Source: Clostridia bacterium
Lineage (GTDB): Bacteria > Bacillota_A > Clostridia > Christensenellales > Aristaeellaceae
Length of the DNA stretch: 26,843 nt
Reading direction: 5' to 3'
Assembly: GCA_017938645.1 (NCBI GenBank)
Contig: JAGBBE010000079.1
Coordinates: forward strand, 1 to 26,843
The notes below the pieces were generated by a model that saw only the letters and a program-made list of their open reading frames with translations, was not told where the DNA came from and ran no database searches. The position numbers and the translations under genes were made by a program. Every line of letters starts with the position of its first letter. Within the stretch, counting starts at the first letter, position 1. Positions 8,347 through 16,250 of this stretch are shown piece by piece.

Positions 8347-8380
8347 GTCCTCGCCTCCTCTCCTTTACACATCAGCGGAT

Positions 8381-9562
8381 TCAGGCTTTCTTCTGCGGTT
8401 TGACCACAGCAAGCAGCACAACGCCTGCGCTGGAGATGATGGCAGCCGTCAGAAGCATCGTCTGCGGATCGCCTCCGGCGGCGGTGAGCATCCATCCGCC
8501 GCACAGCGACGCGCAGATGGAGCTCAGGCTCTGGCCCATGCCCAGGAAGGTCTGGCCCTTGTTGCGGTTGGTTTCGCCGATCATCTCGTTGACGTAGTAC
8601 ACCGACGCAGGAATAAACAGCGCATAGGAAACCATCTGCATCGACTGGCTTACGTAGATCCACAGCATGTTCTGAGCAAAGCAGATGATCAGCGTTCGGA
8701 CGACAAAGCAAACCGCCGCAAACAGCACGATGGTGCGCGTTTTGAACTTTTTGGACAGCAGCGGATAGGCCGCCATGGCGGGCAATTCCACAAAGGCAGT
8801 GAAGGCCGTGATGGAGCCGAACTGCTCCACGTCTCCGCCGATGGCCAGCACAATCTGATACATATAGCTTCCGCGCACGCAGTAGCAGTAATACATCAGC
8901 GCCACGCCCACGACAAACAGGCAGAAGCGCTTGTTTTCACGAACAAACGCTCCCAGTTTGAGCGTTTTTGGGTCTTTCTTTTCCGTCATGAGCGTGCCTC
9001 TGCCAAAGGGCAGAAGCGCTGCAATACTCATCAGGCTCAGAACGATCACAAAAGGCATCACCATTCGTTCGCCGTTCAAAGCCACCAGCCGTCCAAGCCC
9101 CAGCGACCCCAACGCATAACCCACCGATCCCATGCCGCGCGCAAGACCGAAGTTCAGATTGACTCCCCGGTTGACCTGCTCCATAGCGAGGCTGTTTGCA
9201 AAGGTTTCGGAAATGGAAACGCTGAAGTTGAGCACCACAAACAGTCCGGCCACCAGCCATACCGGCAGCGCGGAGGGCATGAGCGCCCCGGCAGCTGCAA
9301 ACATGATCAGATAGAAGATCGCAATCAGCCGGTTCAGGCTGAGCTTGCGGGTTCGGTCGGCCAGGCTGCCCATCACCGGCTGCGCAGCCACATTGATCAC
9401 CGTGCCCAGTGCCAGAATGATGCCAATCTGCGAGTCATTCAGGCCCTGTGCCCTCAGATACACCGATGAAAAACCAAACACACCAACGCATGCCGCATTG
9501 GCCAGCACCTGAATCAAGGCGTAATGCGCCGTTGTTCTGCGGGAAAGCTTTTTCAATTCCAC
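8381..9562 (-). CDS. MFS transporter, oligosaccharide:H+ symporter-like
   Basis: The 393-residue membrane protein has about twelve hydrophobic segments. The loop after the second helix reads GSLADRTRKLSLNRL, the MFS loop 2-3 motif. The early NAACVGVFGFSSVYLRAQGLNDSQIGIILA stretch resembles the MFS_1-like/LacY-related group, which import oligosaccharides or nucleosides with protons; an exporter role is not excluded. The start is GTG at 9562 because an AAAGGAGG site lies nine bases upstream; the frame extends to a TTG at 9583 but that would include the ribosome site itself. It is followed closely by the AraC gene. Its leader contains a 37-base palindrome. Confidence 0.85.
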   Translation of the reverse strand: MELKKLSRRTTAHYALIQVLANAACVGVFGFSSVYLRAQGLNDSQIGIILALGTVINVAAQPVMGSLADRTRKLSLNRLIAIFYLIMFAAAGALMPSALPVWLVAGLFVVLNFSVSISETFANSLAMEQVNRGVNLNFGLARGMGSVGYALGSLGLGRLVALNGERMVMPFVIVLSLMSIAALLPFGRGTLMTEKKDPKTLKLGAFVRENKRFCLFVVGVALMYYCYCVRGSYMYQIVLAIGGDVEQFGSITAFTAFVELPAMAAYPLLSKKFKTRTIVLFAAVCFVVRTLIICFAQNMLWIYVSQSMQMVSYALFIPASVYYVNEMIGETNRNKGQTFLGMGQSLSSICASLCGGWMLTAAGGDPQTMLLTAAIISSAGVVLLAVVKPQKKA

Positions 9563-9585
9563 CGTCAGAAGCCTCCTTTGCAAAA

Positions 9586-9622
9586 GACCCTTTTCTGATA
9601 TGCATTATATCAGAAAAGGGTC
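9586..9622 (-). terminator. 16-bp perfect hairpin between peptidase and MFS genes: terminator or operator
   Basis: Arms 9586-9601 and 9607-9622 are perfectly complementary around a five-base loop. On the minus strand the stem is followed by TTTT, so it can terminate the peptidase transcript. The centre of the palindrome contains TATAAT on the minus strand (9602-9610 region), so it could equally be a promoter -10 region under an operator for the MFS/AraC genes; no convincing -35 was seen. The stem ends 24 bases before the MFS start codon. Confidence 0.6.
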
Positions 9623-9625
9623 AGG

Positions 9626-9648
9626 GCGAATAGTGATATTCTATTCGC
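9626..9648. repeat. 8-bp inverted repeat beside the MFS leader hairpin
   Basis: GCGAATAG (9626-9633) and CTATTCGC (9641-9648) flank a seven-base AT-rich spacer. It lies immediately beyond the stop of the peptidase gene, next to the 16-bp hairpin. No U run follows on the minus strand. It may be a 3' end stabiliser or part of a double operator. Confidence 0.4.
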
Positions 9649-9661
9649 TTCTTTTGAAAAC

Positions 9662-10927
9662 CTATCCTCTGCTCATCACGTTTTCGATGTCGTACACCGT
9701 GCGCGGAATGGCTGCGGACAGGTTCTCGCAGCCGTTTTCAGTCACCAGACAGTTATCCTCCAGCCGGAAGCCGATGCCCCACTCCTCATGATAAATGCCT
9801 ACGTCCACGCAGAAGATCATGCCCGGCGCAACCGTTTCCGGCCGCGCGACCACGTCGTGCACGTCATAGCCCACATGATGCGCGCCGCCGTGCCACATGT
9901 ACGTGCCGATTTCCGACACATCCTTCAGTACGCCCGCGTCCCTGAGGCGCTCGGCGTTGTAGCGGCGTATGGTCGCGTCCACGTCCTGCATCTTCATGCC
10001 GGGACGGATGATGGAAAACATATGGTCCGACGTAGCCAGAGCGCATTCATACAGCAGCTTCTGCTTTTCCGTGAACCGTCCGCTGCACGGCCAGCCGCGC
10101 GACACATCGGTAATGTGATTGTCATACTGCGCGCCGACGTCGTTTAGGATCATATCGCCGTCATGCGCCTGTCCGGTGTAGGAATAATAATGAATGCAGA
10201 AATTGTTCTGTCCCGCCGAAATGATCGACGGAAAACCCGGGCCCTGCGGTCCATGCTGGCTGAGCGCGTAATCGAACTCGGCCTTGTACTGGTATTCATA
10301 CATGCCCGGACGGGAGGCCTTCATCATGCGCAGAATGCCCTCGCCGGTGATGATTTCAGCCTTCTTCGTGGCCTCGATCTCGCAGGGCTGCTTGATCAGT
10401 CTGAGGCTGCGCAGGATTTCATTGGCATTCTCCACCCGCAGATAGGGATAATCCGACTGCACGGTTCTGAGGAACATATGCGCCGGACGGTCGATATCCT
10501 GCGTGCTTACGCGGAACAGATCCAGATACACATGCTCAAAATGCCCGGACAGGATCGAATAATGTCCGCCTGCCGCCAGCGTATGGAAGTCCTGCGCAAA
10601 CTGGTCAATCACGCGCACATCCGCAATGCCGGATGCCGCCTCCGCCTCCTGAGGTTTGATCCTGCGGCCCGTCCAGCGTTCAGCCATGGGGTCGGAAGGC
10701 TGGATATAGAGCCTTTCGGTCACGGTCTGCCCGTCCTTGACGGCCAGAAGCACCGCGCATTTTTCCTCAATGCCGGTCATGTACACAAAGCTGCGGTCGG
10801 CAAAGAAGGGATAGTATTCGTCGTTGGTCTTGCGGATTTCCTCGCCGGAAAAAAGCACGAGAAGCGACTGGGGCTTCATCTGCGCATAAAACCGGGCGCG
10901 GTTTTGCATGTGGAAAGTGCGATCCAT
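9662..10927 (-). CDS. M24B-family metallopeptidase, Xaa-Pro aminopeptidase-like
   Basis: This 421-residue protein has an N-terminal AMP_N-like domain (about 1-130) and a pita-bread catalytic domain (about 170-415). Such enzymes cut the N-terminal residue before proline in peptides in the cytoplasm, using two metal ions. Expected ligands are D263 (LNDVG), D274 (HITDVSR), H350 (HGGAHHVG) and E390 (FRLEDN). The fifth ligand, usually Glu in VEPG, is Asp here (CVDVG, D375), which may alter metal binding. ATG at 10927 follows GGAGG; an upstream in-frame ATG at 10954 lacks a site. It begins 13 bases after the EamA gene stops, so the two form one operon. A link to sugar use is not evident. Confidence 0.87.
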   Translation of the reverse strand: MDRTFHMQNRARFYAQMKPQSLLVLFSGEEIRKTNDEYYPFFADRSFVYMTGIEEKCAVLLAVKDGQTVTERLYIQPSDPMAERWTGRRIKPQEAEAASGIADVRVIDQFAQDFHTLAAGGHYSILSGHFEHVYLDLFRVSTQDIDRPAHMFLRTVQSDYPYLRVENANEILRSLRLIKQPCEIEATKKAEIITGEGILRMMKASRPGMYEYQYKAEFDYALSQHGPQGPGFPSIISAGQNNFCIHYYSYTGQAHDGDMILNDVGAQYDNHITDVSRGWPCSGRFTEKQKLLYECALATSDHMFSIIRPGMKMQDVDATIRRYNAERLRDAGVLKDVSEIGTYMWHGGAHHVGYDVHDVVARPETVAPGMIFCVDVGIYHEEWGIGFRLEDNCLVTENGCENLSAAIPRTVYDIENVMSRG

Positions 10928-10940
10928 CGTTGGTTCCTCC

Positions 10941-11831
10941 TTATTCCGCCGCAAAGCGGTTCACGCCCCATACGCCCAGGAGAATCAGCGCAAATGCGAT
11001 CACGCTGAGCGGGCTGAAGGGGTCCTTCATCACCAGCACGCCTGCAAGCACCGATACCAGCGCCGTCAGGTTGTTGAACACCGCCGCCTGCGCCACCGGC
11101 AGCCGCGCAAGCGCGTAATTGATGAGCATAAACGCACCCACCGAGGACAGCAGGCTCAGAAACAGAATACCCGTTACAAATTCTCCATGGCTGAGCGCCT
11201 CCAGAACCACCGAAACGGTCTGCGTTCCGTTTTCGACAATGGCTCCCAGGGCAAAAAACACAAAGCCCACGTTGAACATCACATATGTCAGGTCAAAGGG
11301 CTTGAACTCCGACGACAGCCTGCGGCTCAGAAGCGTGTAGACCGATCCCGAAAAATACGCGCCCACCAGGCACAGGCAGCCCGCCAGCGTGTTCTGTCCT
11401 CCGCCGGGTCTGAGCGTGATGAGCATCACGCCCGCAACCGATACCGCAATGAAGATCCATTGACGAATCGAAGGCTTTTCCCGAAGCAGCACCGCGCCCA
11501 AAACAGCGGTGAGCACCGGGCTTACGGCGGACATCATGCCGGCAAAGGACGTGGTTGTCCAGCTTAATCCATAGTTTTCAAGGATAAAATACAACACCGG
11601 CTGAAACAGCCCCAGCAGGATCGCTCCGCCCAGCTTCCTGCCCTTGAGATCCAGCTTTGCCACCCGACACAGCACCATCAGGTTGAGCGCAAGCAGCGTA
11701 ACGCCAAAGCGCACGCACAAAAGCACCATCGGCGATGCAATCCCCAGCGCGCGTTTGGAAAACAGAAAGCTCAGCCCGAAAATCGAATATGCCGCAAAGG
11801 CGGCAAGCATCCCTTTGTGCCGTTCGGTCAT
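10941..11831 (-). CDS. EamA/DMT-family membrane transporter
   Basis: The 296-residue protein has about ten hydrophobic segments in two EamA halves. The first half carries the typical YSIFGLSFLFSKRALG start and the second begins near the middle with a LVGAYFSGSVYTLLSRRL stretch. Members export amino acids, metabolites or nucleotide sugars across the cytoplasmic membrane; the substrate cannot be told. The ATG at 11831 follows GGGAG; the nearer upstream ATG runs into a stop after two codons. A sigma-A-like promoter lies directly upstream, and the M24 peptidase gene follows after 13 bases, so a dipeptide or amino-acid link is possible but unproven. Confidence 0.88.
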   Translation of the reverse strand: MTERHKGMLAAFAAYSIFGLSFLFSKRALGIASPMVLLCVRFGVTLLALNLMVLCRVAKLDLKGRKLGGAILLGLFQPVLYFILENYGLSWTTTSFAGMMSAVSPVLTAVLGAVLLREKPSIRQWIFIAVSVAGVMLITLRPGGGQNTLAGCLCLVGAYFSGSVYTLLSRRLSSEFKPFDLTYVMFNVGFVFFALGAIVENGTQTVSVVLEALSHGEFVTGILFLSLLSSVGAFMLINYALARLPVAQAAVFNNLTALVSVLAGVLVMKDPFSPLSVIAFALILLGVWGVNRFAAE

Positions 11832-11860
11832 ATCATTTCTCCCTTTGTGGTTTCAGAAGC

Positions 11861-11889
11861 ATTCTATCACGCTTCTCTCATCCGGGCAA
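11861..11889 (-). promoter_or_regulatory. Promoter of the EamA-peptidase operon
   Basis: Minus-strand TTGCCC (11884-11889) and TAGAAT (11861-11866) are separated by exactly 17 bases. It lies just beyond the beta-mannosidase terminator and about 30 bases before the EamA start codon. Confidence 0.65.
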
Positions 11890-11890
11890 G

Positions 11891-11925
11891 AAAAACCGGA
11901 CTGCCGCAGAAAAACAGCAGTCCGG
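11891..11925 (-). terminator. Rho-independent terminator of the beta-mannosidase gene
   Basis: A 9-bp perfect stem (11896-11904 with 11917-11925) with a 12-base loop is followed on the minus strand by TTTTTCTT. It starts seven bases after the beta-mannosidase stop codon, and its U run abuts the -35 of the next promoter. Confidence 0.85.
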
Positions 11926-11931
11926 AAGGCG

Positions 11932-14379
11932 TTATTTCACCGCATCATACACGCAGCGCACGCGCAGGTTTTCCGCCTTGCCGCGAAGCACCCTGACGCG
12001 CTTCTGCCCCGGGTTCATATCAAAGAAATTGTCGCTCAAAAGCATGTCGGGATCGTCGCTTTCGATGCAGACAAAGCGTGCGAACGCTTCGGCATTGACC
12101 ACGATTTCGTCGTCCTCGCCATGGACGCTCAGCTTCGCGTCCTCAAATTCAAAATGCTTCGGCGCGCAGAACAGCACGCAGCCCTCGCTCACCGTTTCGC
12201 CGCCGGAAACGAAGGCGAAGTGCAGGTAATGCGCCGTGGTTCTGGCTTCGGGGAAGCGCTCCTCCTCAAGCCATACGGCGCTGAGCGCAGGCACGGTTAT
12301 CTCCTTGCTGCCCTTACGCACAACGGTTCCGTCCGGCTTGCGCAGTTCCCACAGAACCGTTCCGGAAACCTCCTGCATGGTTTCGTTGGTCACGTTGAGC
12401 TTCGCGCTGCACACAAAGGGTTCGCGGATGAAGTCGATCACGTTGGGCTGGCGGGTCAGTTCGCCTTCTTCTTCGCAGGAGATCATCACCGGCGCAAAGA
12501 AGCGCTTGGCGGCGTAGTGCATGGCCTTCCAGCGGCCGAAATAGTCGATGGACGCCCACGACGCCACCGGCCAGCAGTCGTTGAGCTGCCAGATGATCGC
12601 GCCCATGCAGCGGCCGCGGTTGCGCCGCCAGTGCTCCACGCCGTAGCGGATGGCGTCGGCCTGCAGAAGCTGCGAGTAGTACAGCAGGTTGTCAAACGAA
12701 TAGGGATACTGATAGGTCTGCGCAAGGTAGGCCAGAATGTTGCCATTAGCGGCCTTGTTGCGCTGATGGTATTCCATGATGCGGCTGAAGACGTTGCGAT
12801 CCTCCGGCTCGGTGAAGGATTCGACGGTCTTCAGGCACGGGAAGGACTGGAAGCCGAACTCCGAGGCATAGCGGAAGAAGAAATTACGGTAGTCGGTGAA
12901 GGGTTTCTTGCCGTGCCAGACCTCCCAGTAGTGCACGTCGCCGCGGTTGGGATCGTTGGGGTTGTCGAAGTTGCCGCCGCAGGAGGGAGAAGCCGGCCAC
13001 CAGAAGGTCTGGGGCGCATGCTTTTTAACCACAGAGGGCAGCACGTACTCAAACATCTTGACGTAGTCGGCGTAATGGTGATATTCCTTAGGTCCGTTGG
13101 TCCACAGGTCGCCCTGCATGGTGGTCTGCAGCGCCTGACCCATGAACATCTCCATTTCGTTGTTGCCGCAGATCAGCGCAAGAGACGCGTGATGGCGCAT
13201 GCGCTTGACGTTCTGCTCGGCCTCCATGCGGATGCTTGCGTCAAATTCCGGGGTCATGTCGTAGAAGGCGCAGGAGAACATCAGATCCTGCCAGACCATC
13301 AGACCCAACTCGTCGCAGATGTCAAAGAAGAAGTCGTCGGGATAATATCCGCCGCCCCAGACGCGCACGGAGTTGAAATGAGCCAGCTTTGCGTCCTCCA
13401 GAAGTCTGCGGGTGCGCTCAGGCGTGACGCGGAAAAGGATATTGTCCTCGGGGATGTAGTCCGCGCCCATGGCAAAGACTTTGACGCCGTTGACGATGTG
13501 GCAGAATTCCTCGCCCCACTGATCCTTTTCACGGCTGATGGACAGCGTTCTCAGACCGATGCGCCTCTCCCACACGTCCTGCTCGATGCCTGCGGTAAGG
13601 ATGGTCACATGCACGGTGTACAGCGGCTGCTCACCGTAACCGGCGGGCCACCAGAGCTTCGGATTTTCGATCACGATGCTGCCGCCGTCGGAGACAAACT
13701 GTTCCCCGTCGGGCGCGGTCACAGTTACCTGCACCTGATCGGCATGGCCGTCGATTTCGGGATCAAAGCGCAGCGTGACCTTGCCGTCCTCGTGATCCTG
13801 CCACACCAGCACGCTCTCCAGACGCGCCCTGTCGATGAACAACAGCTCAATATCGCGCCAGATGCCCGCGTCCGGAAGCCTCGGGCCCCAGTCCCAGCCG
13901 TACATGCAGTGCGCCTTGCGCACATGCTGGAAGCCGGGGATGGCGTCGGAGGAGCACCAGCCGGGGCTTTGATCGTAGCGCTGAAGCGCCGGATGAATGG
14001 GCGAATCAAAGCGGACGATCAGTTCGTTTTCGCCCATCTTCAGAAGCGGCTTCACATCCCACATCCAGGTGATGTGCATGTTTTCGGTATAGGCGATTTC
14101 GGCGCCGTTGACGATCACATGCGCCAGCGTGTCAAGGCCGTGGCAGCGCAGCACGATGCGACTGGCATCCAGCTCATCCACGGTGAAGGTTTTGCGGTAT
14201 TCGAAATGGTTTTTGAGCAGCTCGAAGGCCTTGAGCTCGTTGTCGCGCCAGAAGGGATCGGGCATGGAGCCGTCGCGCATGAGATCGGCATACACAGAGC
14301 CGGGAACCAGCGCCTCATGCCAGTTGTCCGTGCCGCACTGGCGCATCTTCCACGCGCCATTCAGAGAAAGAATTTTCAT
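11932..14379 (-). CDS. Glycoside hydrolase family 2 beta-mannosidase
   Basis: The 815-residue protein is full length for a bacterial beta-mannosidase, which removes terminal beta-mannose from mannan or N-glycan fragments. The order is a jelly-roll (about 1-180, with the typical GWDWGPRLPDAGIWRDI motif at 161-177), an Ig-like domain (about 190-290), a TIM barrel (about 295-610) and C-terminal beta domains. The acid/base is E408 in CGNNE and the nucleophile E507 in RYASEFGFQ. No signal peptide is seen, so it is cytoplasmic. The ATG at 14379 follows AAAGGCGG; the frame continues upstream to 14436, but that would cover the transcription start. It has its own promoter and terminator, and so is a single-gene unit next to the exporter operon. 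Confidence 0.92.
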   Translation of the reverse strand: MKILSLNGAWKMRQCGTDNWHEALVPGSVYADLMRDGSMPDPFWRDNELKAFELLKNHFEYRKTFTVDELDASRIVLRCHGLDTLAHVIVNGAEIAYTENMHITWMWDVKPLLKMGENELIVRFDSPIHPALQRYDQSPGWCSSDAIPGFQHVRKAHCMYGWDWGPRLPDAGIWRDIELLFIDRARLESVLVWQDHEDGKVTLRFDPEIDGHADQVQVTVTAPDGEQFVSDGGSIVIENPKLWWPAGYGEQPLYTVHVTILTAGIEQDVWERRIGLRTLSISREKDQWGEEFCHIVNGVKVFAMGADYIPEDNILFRVTPERTRRLLEDAKLAHFNSVRVWGGGYYPDDFFFDICDELGLMVWQDLMFSCAFYDMTPEFDASIRMEAEQNVKRMRHHASLALICGNNEMEMFMGQALQTTMQGDLWTNGPKEYHHYADYVKMFEYVLPSVVKKHAPQTFWWPASPSCGGNFDNPNDPNRGDVHYWEVWHGKKPFTDYRNFFFRYASEFGFQSFPCLKTVESFTEPEDRNVFSRIMEYHQRNKAANGNILAYLAQTYQYPYSFDNLLYYSQLLQADAIRYGVEHWRRNRGRCMGAIIWQLNDCWPVASWASIDYFGRWKAMHYAAKRFFAPVMISCEEEGELTRQPNVIDFIREPFVCSAKLNVTNETMQEVSGTVLWELRKPDGTVVRKGSKEITVPALSAVWLEEERFPEARTTAHYLHFAFVSGGETVSEGCVLFCAPKHFEFEDAKLSVHGEDDEIVVNAEAFARFVCIESDDPDMLLSDNFFDMNPGQKRVRVLRGKAENLRVRCVYDAVK

Positions 14380-14413
14380 ATTTGTTTCCGCCTTTCTTTT
14401 GTTCATCAGATCT

Positions 14414-14459
14414 GCGGGAAAACGCATTGCTTGCATACACTATACCATGTTTTTCCCGC
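14414..14459. repeat. Spaced 9-bp inverted repeat flanking the -10 of the mannosidase promoter
   Basis: GCGGGAAAA (14414-14422) and TTTTCCCGC (14451-14459) are perfect complements 28 bases apart. One copy lies in the -35/-10 spacer and the other shortly after the expected transcription start. This could be a pair of operator half-sites, although a chance repeat cannot be excluded. Confidence 0.4.
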
Positions 14460-14467
14460 CCAGACAA
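14439..14467 (-). promoter_or_regulatory. Promoter of the beta-mannosidase gene
   Basis: Minus-strand TTGTCT (14462-14467) and TATAGT (14439-14444) are separated by 17 bases. Transcription would start near 14432, some 50 bases before the ATG. It is divergent from the plus-strand promoter, with the two -35 elements about 41 bases apart. Confidence 0.7.
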
Positions 14468-14508
14468 TTTCATTATTTGTCCTGTTTTGAATTCCGGCCG
14501 TTATTGCC

Positions 14509-14536
14509 TTGACCTTGTGTGTTTTTCCGCTATAAT
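14509..14536 (+). promoter_or_regulatory. Strong promoter of the GH127-like/dus/secreted/glutamine synthetase unit
   Basis: TTGACC (14509-14514) and a perfect TATAAT (14531-14536) are 16 bases apart. Transcription would start near 14543, leaving a 5' leader of about 46 bases before the AGGAGG site and ATG at 14589. Confidence 0.8.
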
Positions 14537-14588
14537 AAGGTAGAATGAGTGTATTATCGGCATTTTGCCGTTGATTTCAGGAGGAAAT

Positions 14589-16247
14589 ATGCCCGCTGCA
14601 ACCGCCTATCGCCGCGCCCCGCTGGTGGATCCTGTCTATGTGCCCCTGACGGACGCAGCCGTCAACGCCGACGGCCTGATCAAGCTGCTGACCGGCCGTG
14701 TTCTCAAAATGGTCAACGTGGACAACATGTCCGCGCTGGACTCCGTGCTTGCCACAAAGCTGGGCGGCTATACCCAGACCCCGCCCGTACCCGATATCGA
14801 AGGAGCTGCCGCACAGCTTCTCTCCTCCCCTGCCCGCTTTGCCGAAACCTGCCGCGCGGCGGCCATGATCGCCTCCATGAACCGCGACAAGGACGCCATG
14901 CTTCGCGTGCTGGACGCGCTGCGCACCTTCGGCCAGAACATGCCGCAGATGACCGAGGAGCAGCTTTTCTCCATCGGTGCGGATATGCTGCGCCTCACGG
15001 TGGATCTCTACCGCCGCACCGGCCAGCCCTTCCTGCTGGATCTTCTGGAGGAGCTCCGCTCCCGCCTGCCGGACGTGTCGGGCGTGATGCATGTGTTCCC
15101 GTTCCAGACGGACTTCCAGCCGGAAAACGGCGTACATTCGCCGCAGGAGCAGGAGTACTATGACCGCATGCAGCGCTTTGCCACCGGCAAGCTCACCGCC
15201 GACGTGATGTCGATGAGCGCGCTTCTGTCGCAGTACAGCGGCTCCGGCCGCGACGCCGCCGCACCCAAGGCCGGTCTGGCTTCTTTGATGCGCTATCACG
15301 GCATGCCCTCCGGTGTGTTCTCCGCCGATCCGTATCTGGCAGGCCGCGATCCTGCCCGCGCCGCTGAACTGCCAAGCGTCTGCGCCCAGGCCGAGGCCTA
15401 TTTTGACGCGCTGTGCGCCACCGGCGACGCCGCCATGGCCGACCGTCAGGAAATGCTGCTGGTCAACGTACTCACCGACCTCATCGAGGAAGGCGGCGTG
15501 CGCACCCTCTCTCCCACCAACCGTCTGGCCGATGACGACAGCTGCCTGGTGGTCGAGCCCACCCGCGAGGAGGTTTCCGCTCTGCTCCGTGCGCTGTACG
15601 CCGTGCGCCGCAGCGTCTGGCTCAGCCGCGACGACGAAACCATCGCCTACATGATGCCCGTATCCGGCGGCTGCGTCACCCGCATGAACGGTGTGCCCGT
15701 CCGTCTGACCGCGCAGGTTTCCGGCGTGTTCCAGAAAACCGTGCAGATTCGCGTGGAATGCCGTCAGGACGTGAACTTCACCCTGCGTCTGCGCGTGCCC
15801 GGCTATGCCGACGGCGCTCAGGTGAGCCTCAACGGCGGCAAGCAGCAGGCCGTGCCGCAGGGCGACGTGTTCTCCGTCAAGCGCACCTTCCGCAGCGGCG
15901 ATCTGATCACGCTGACGATGAACCTCAGCCCCCGTCTGGAAACCGGCTGGCGCGGCAGTGCCAGCGTTTACGTGGGCGCGCAGCTGATGGCGCTGTCCCT
16001 GCCGGATGCAGACGCCGGCTGGCGCTATGCCATCCTGCGCAGCTATCCCATGACCAGCGTGGAGGACGCGGGCATCCCCTATGCCCTGCTCACCGCCTGC
16101 GAAGCGCCCGAATGGCGCGAAAAGGCCGGATTTATCCTGCCTCCTCCCCAGGGCGTGAAGCCCGGCGCAGCCTACGAGCTGACGCTGATTCCCTTTGCAG
16201 GCGCGGACGGCCGCATCGCTGCCTTCCCCTGCGTGATGGAGCGGTAA
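14589..16247 (+). CDS. Degenerate GH127/DUF1680-like protein, probably not an active glycosidase
   Basis: The 552-residue protein lacks a signal peptide. The N-terminal two thirds look alpha-helical like the GH127 (alpha/alpha)6 barrel. The segment GVFSADPYLAGRDPARAAEL (about 242-261) plus the following ATGDAAMADRQEMLLVNVL matches a DUF1680 pattern, and the C-terminal part has the beta-sandwich motif FTLRLRVPGYADGAQVSLNG (397-416) and ends with a TLIPFAG segment. In characterised GH127 enzymes a Glu-X-Cys and a Cys-Cys motif bind zinc and supply the nucleophile. Here the Glu-X-Cys position reads E260-L-P, and there is no Cys-Cys pair; only C319 is near the expected place. It is shorter than usual (about 600-650). 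AGGAGG lies four bases before ATG 14589. A stand-alone enzyme role is doubtful; sugar binding or another reaction is possible. Confidence 0.7.
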   Translation: MPAATAYRRAPLVDPVYVPLTDAAVNADGLIKLLTGRVLKMVNVDNMSALDSVLATKLGGYTQTPPVPDIEGAAAQLLSSPARFAETCRAAAMIASMNRDKDAMLRVLDALRTFGQNMPQMTEEQLFSIGADMLRLTVDLYRRTGQPFLLDLLEELRSRLPDVSGVMHVFPFQTDFQPENGVHSPQEQEYYDRMQRFATGKLTADVMSMSALLSQYSGSGRDAAAPKAGLASLMRYHGMPSGVFSADPYLAGRDPARAAELPSVCAQAEAYFDALCATGDAAMADRQEMLLVNVLTDLIEEGGVRTLSPTNRLADDDSCLVVEPTREEVSALLRALYAVRRSVWLSRDDETIAYMMPVSGGCVTRMNGVPVRLTAQVSGVFQKTVQIRVECRQDVNFTLRLRVPGYADGAQVSLNGGKQQAVPQGDVFSVKRTFRSGDLITLTMNLSPRLETGWRGSASVYVGAQLMALSLPDADAGWRYAILRSYPMTSVEDAGIPYALLTACEAPEWREKAGFILPPPQGVKPGAAYELTLIPFAGADGRIAAFPCVMER

Positions 16248-16250
16248 GGG

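Noticed and set aside
11644..14490. 948-codon plus-strand frame opposite the beta-mannosidase
   Set aside because: It is antisense to an intact enzyme with both catalytic Glu motifs; no start signal and no protein motif.
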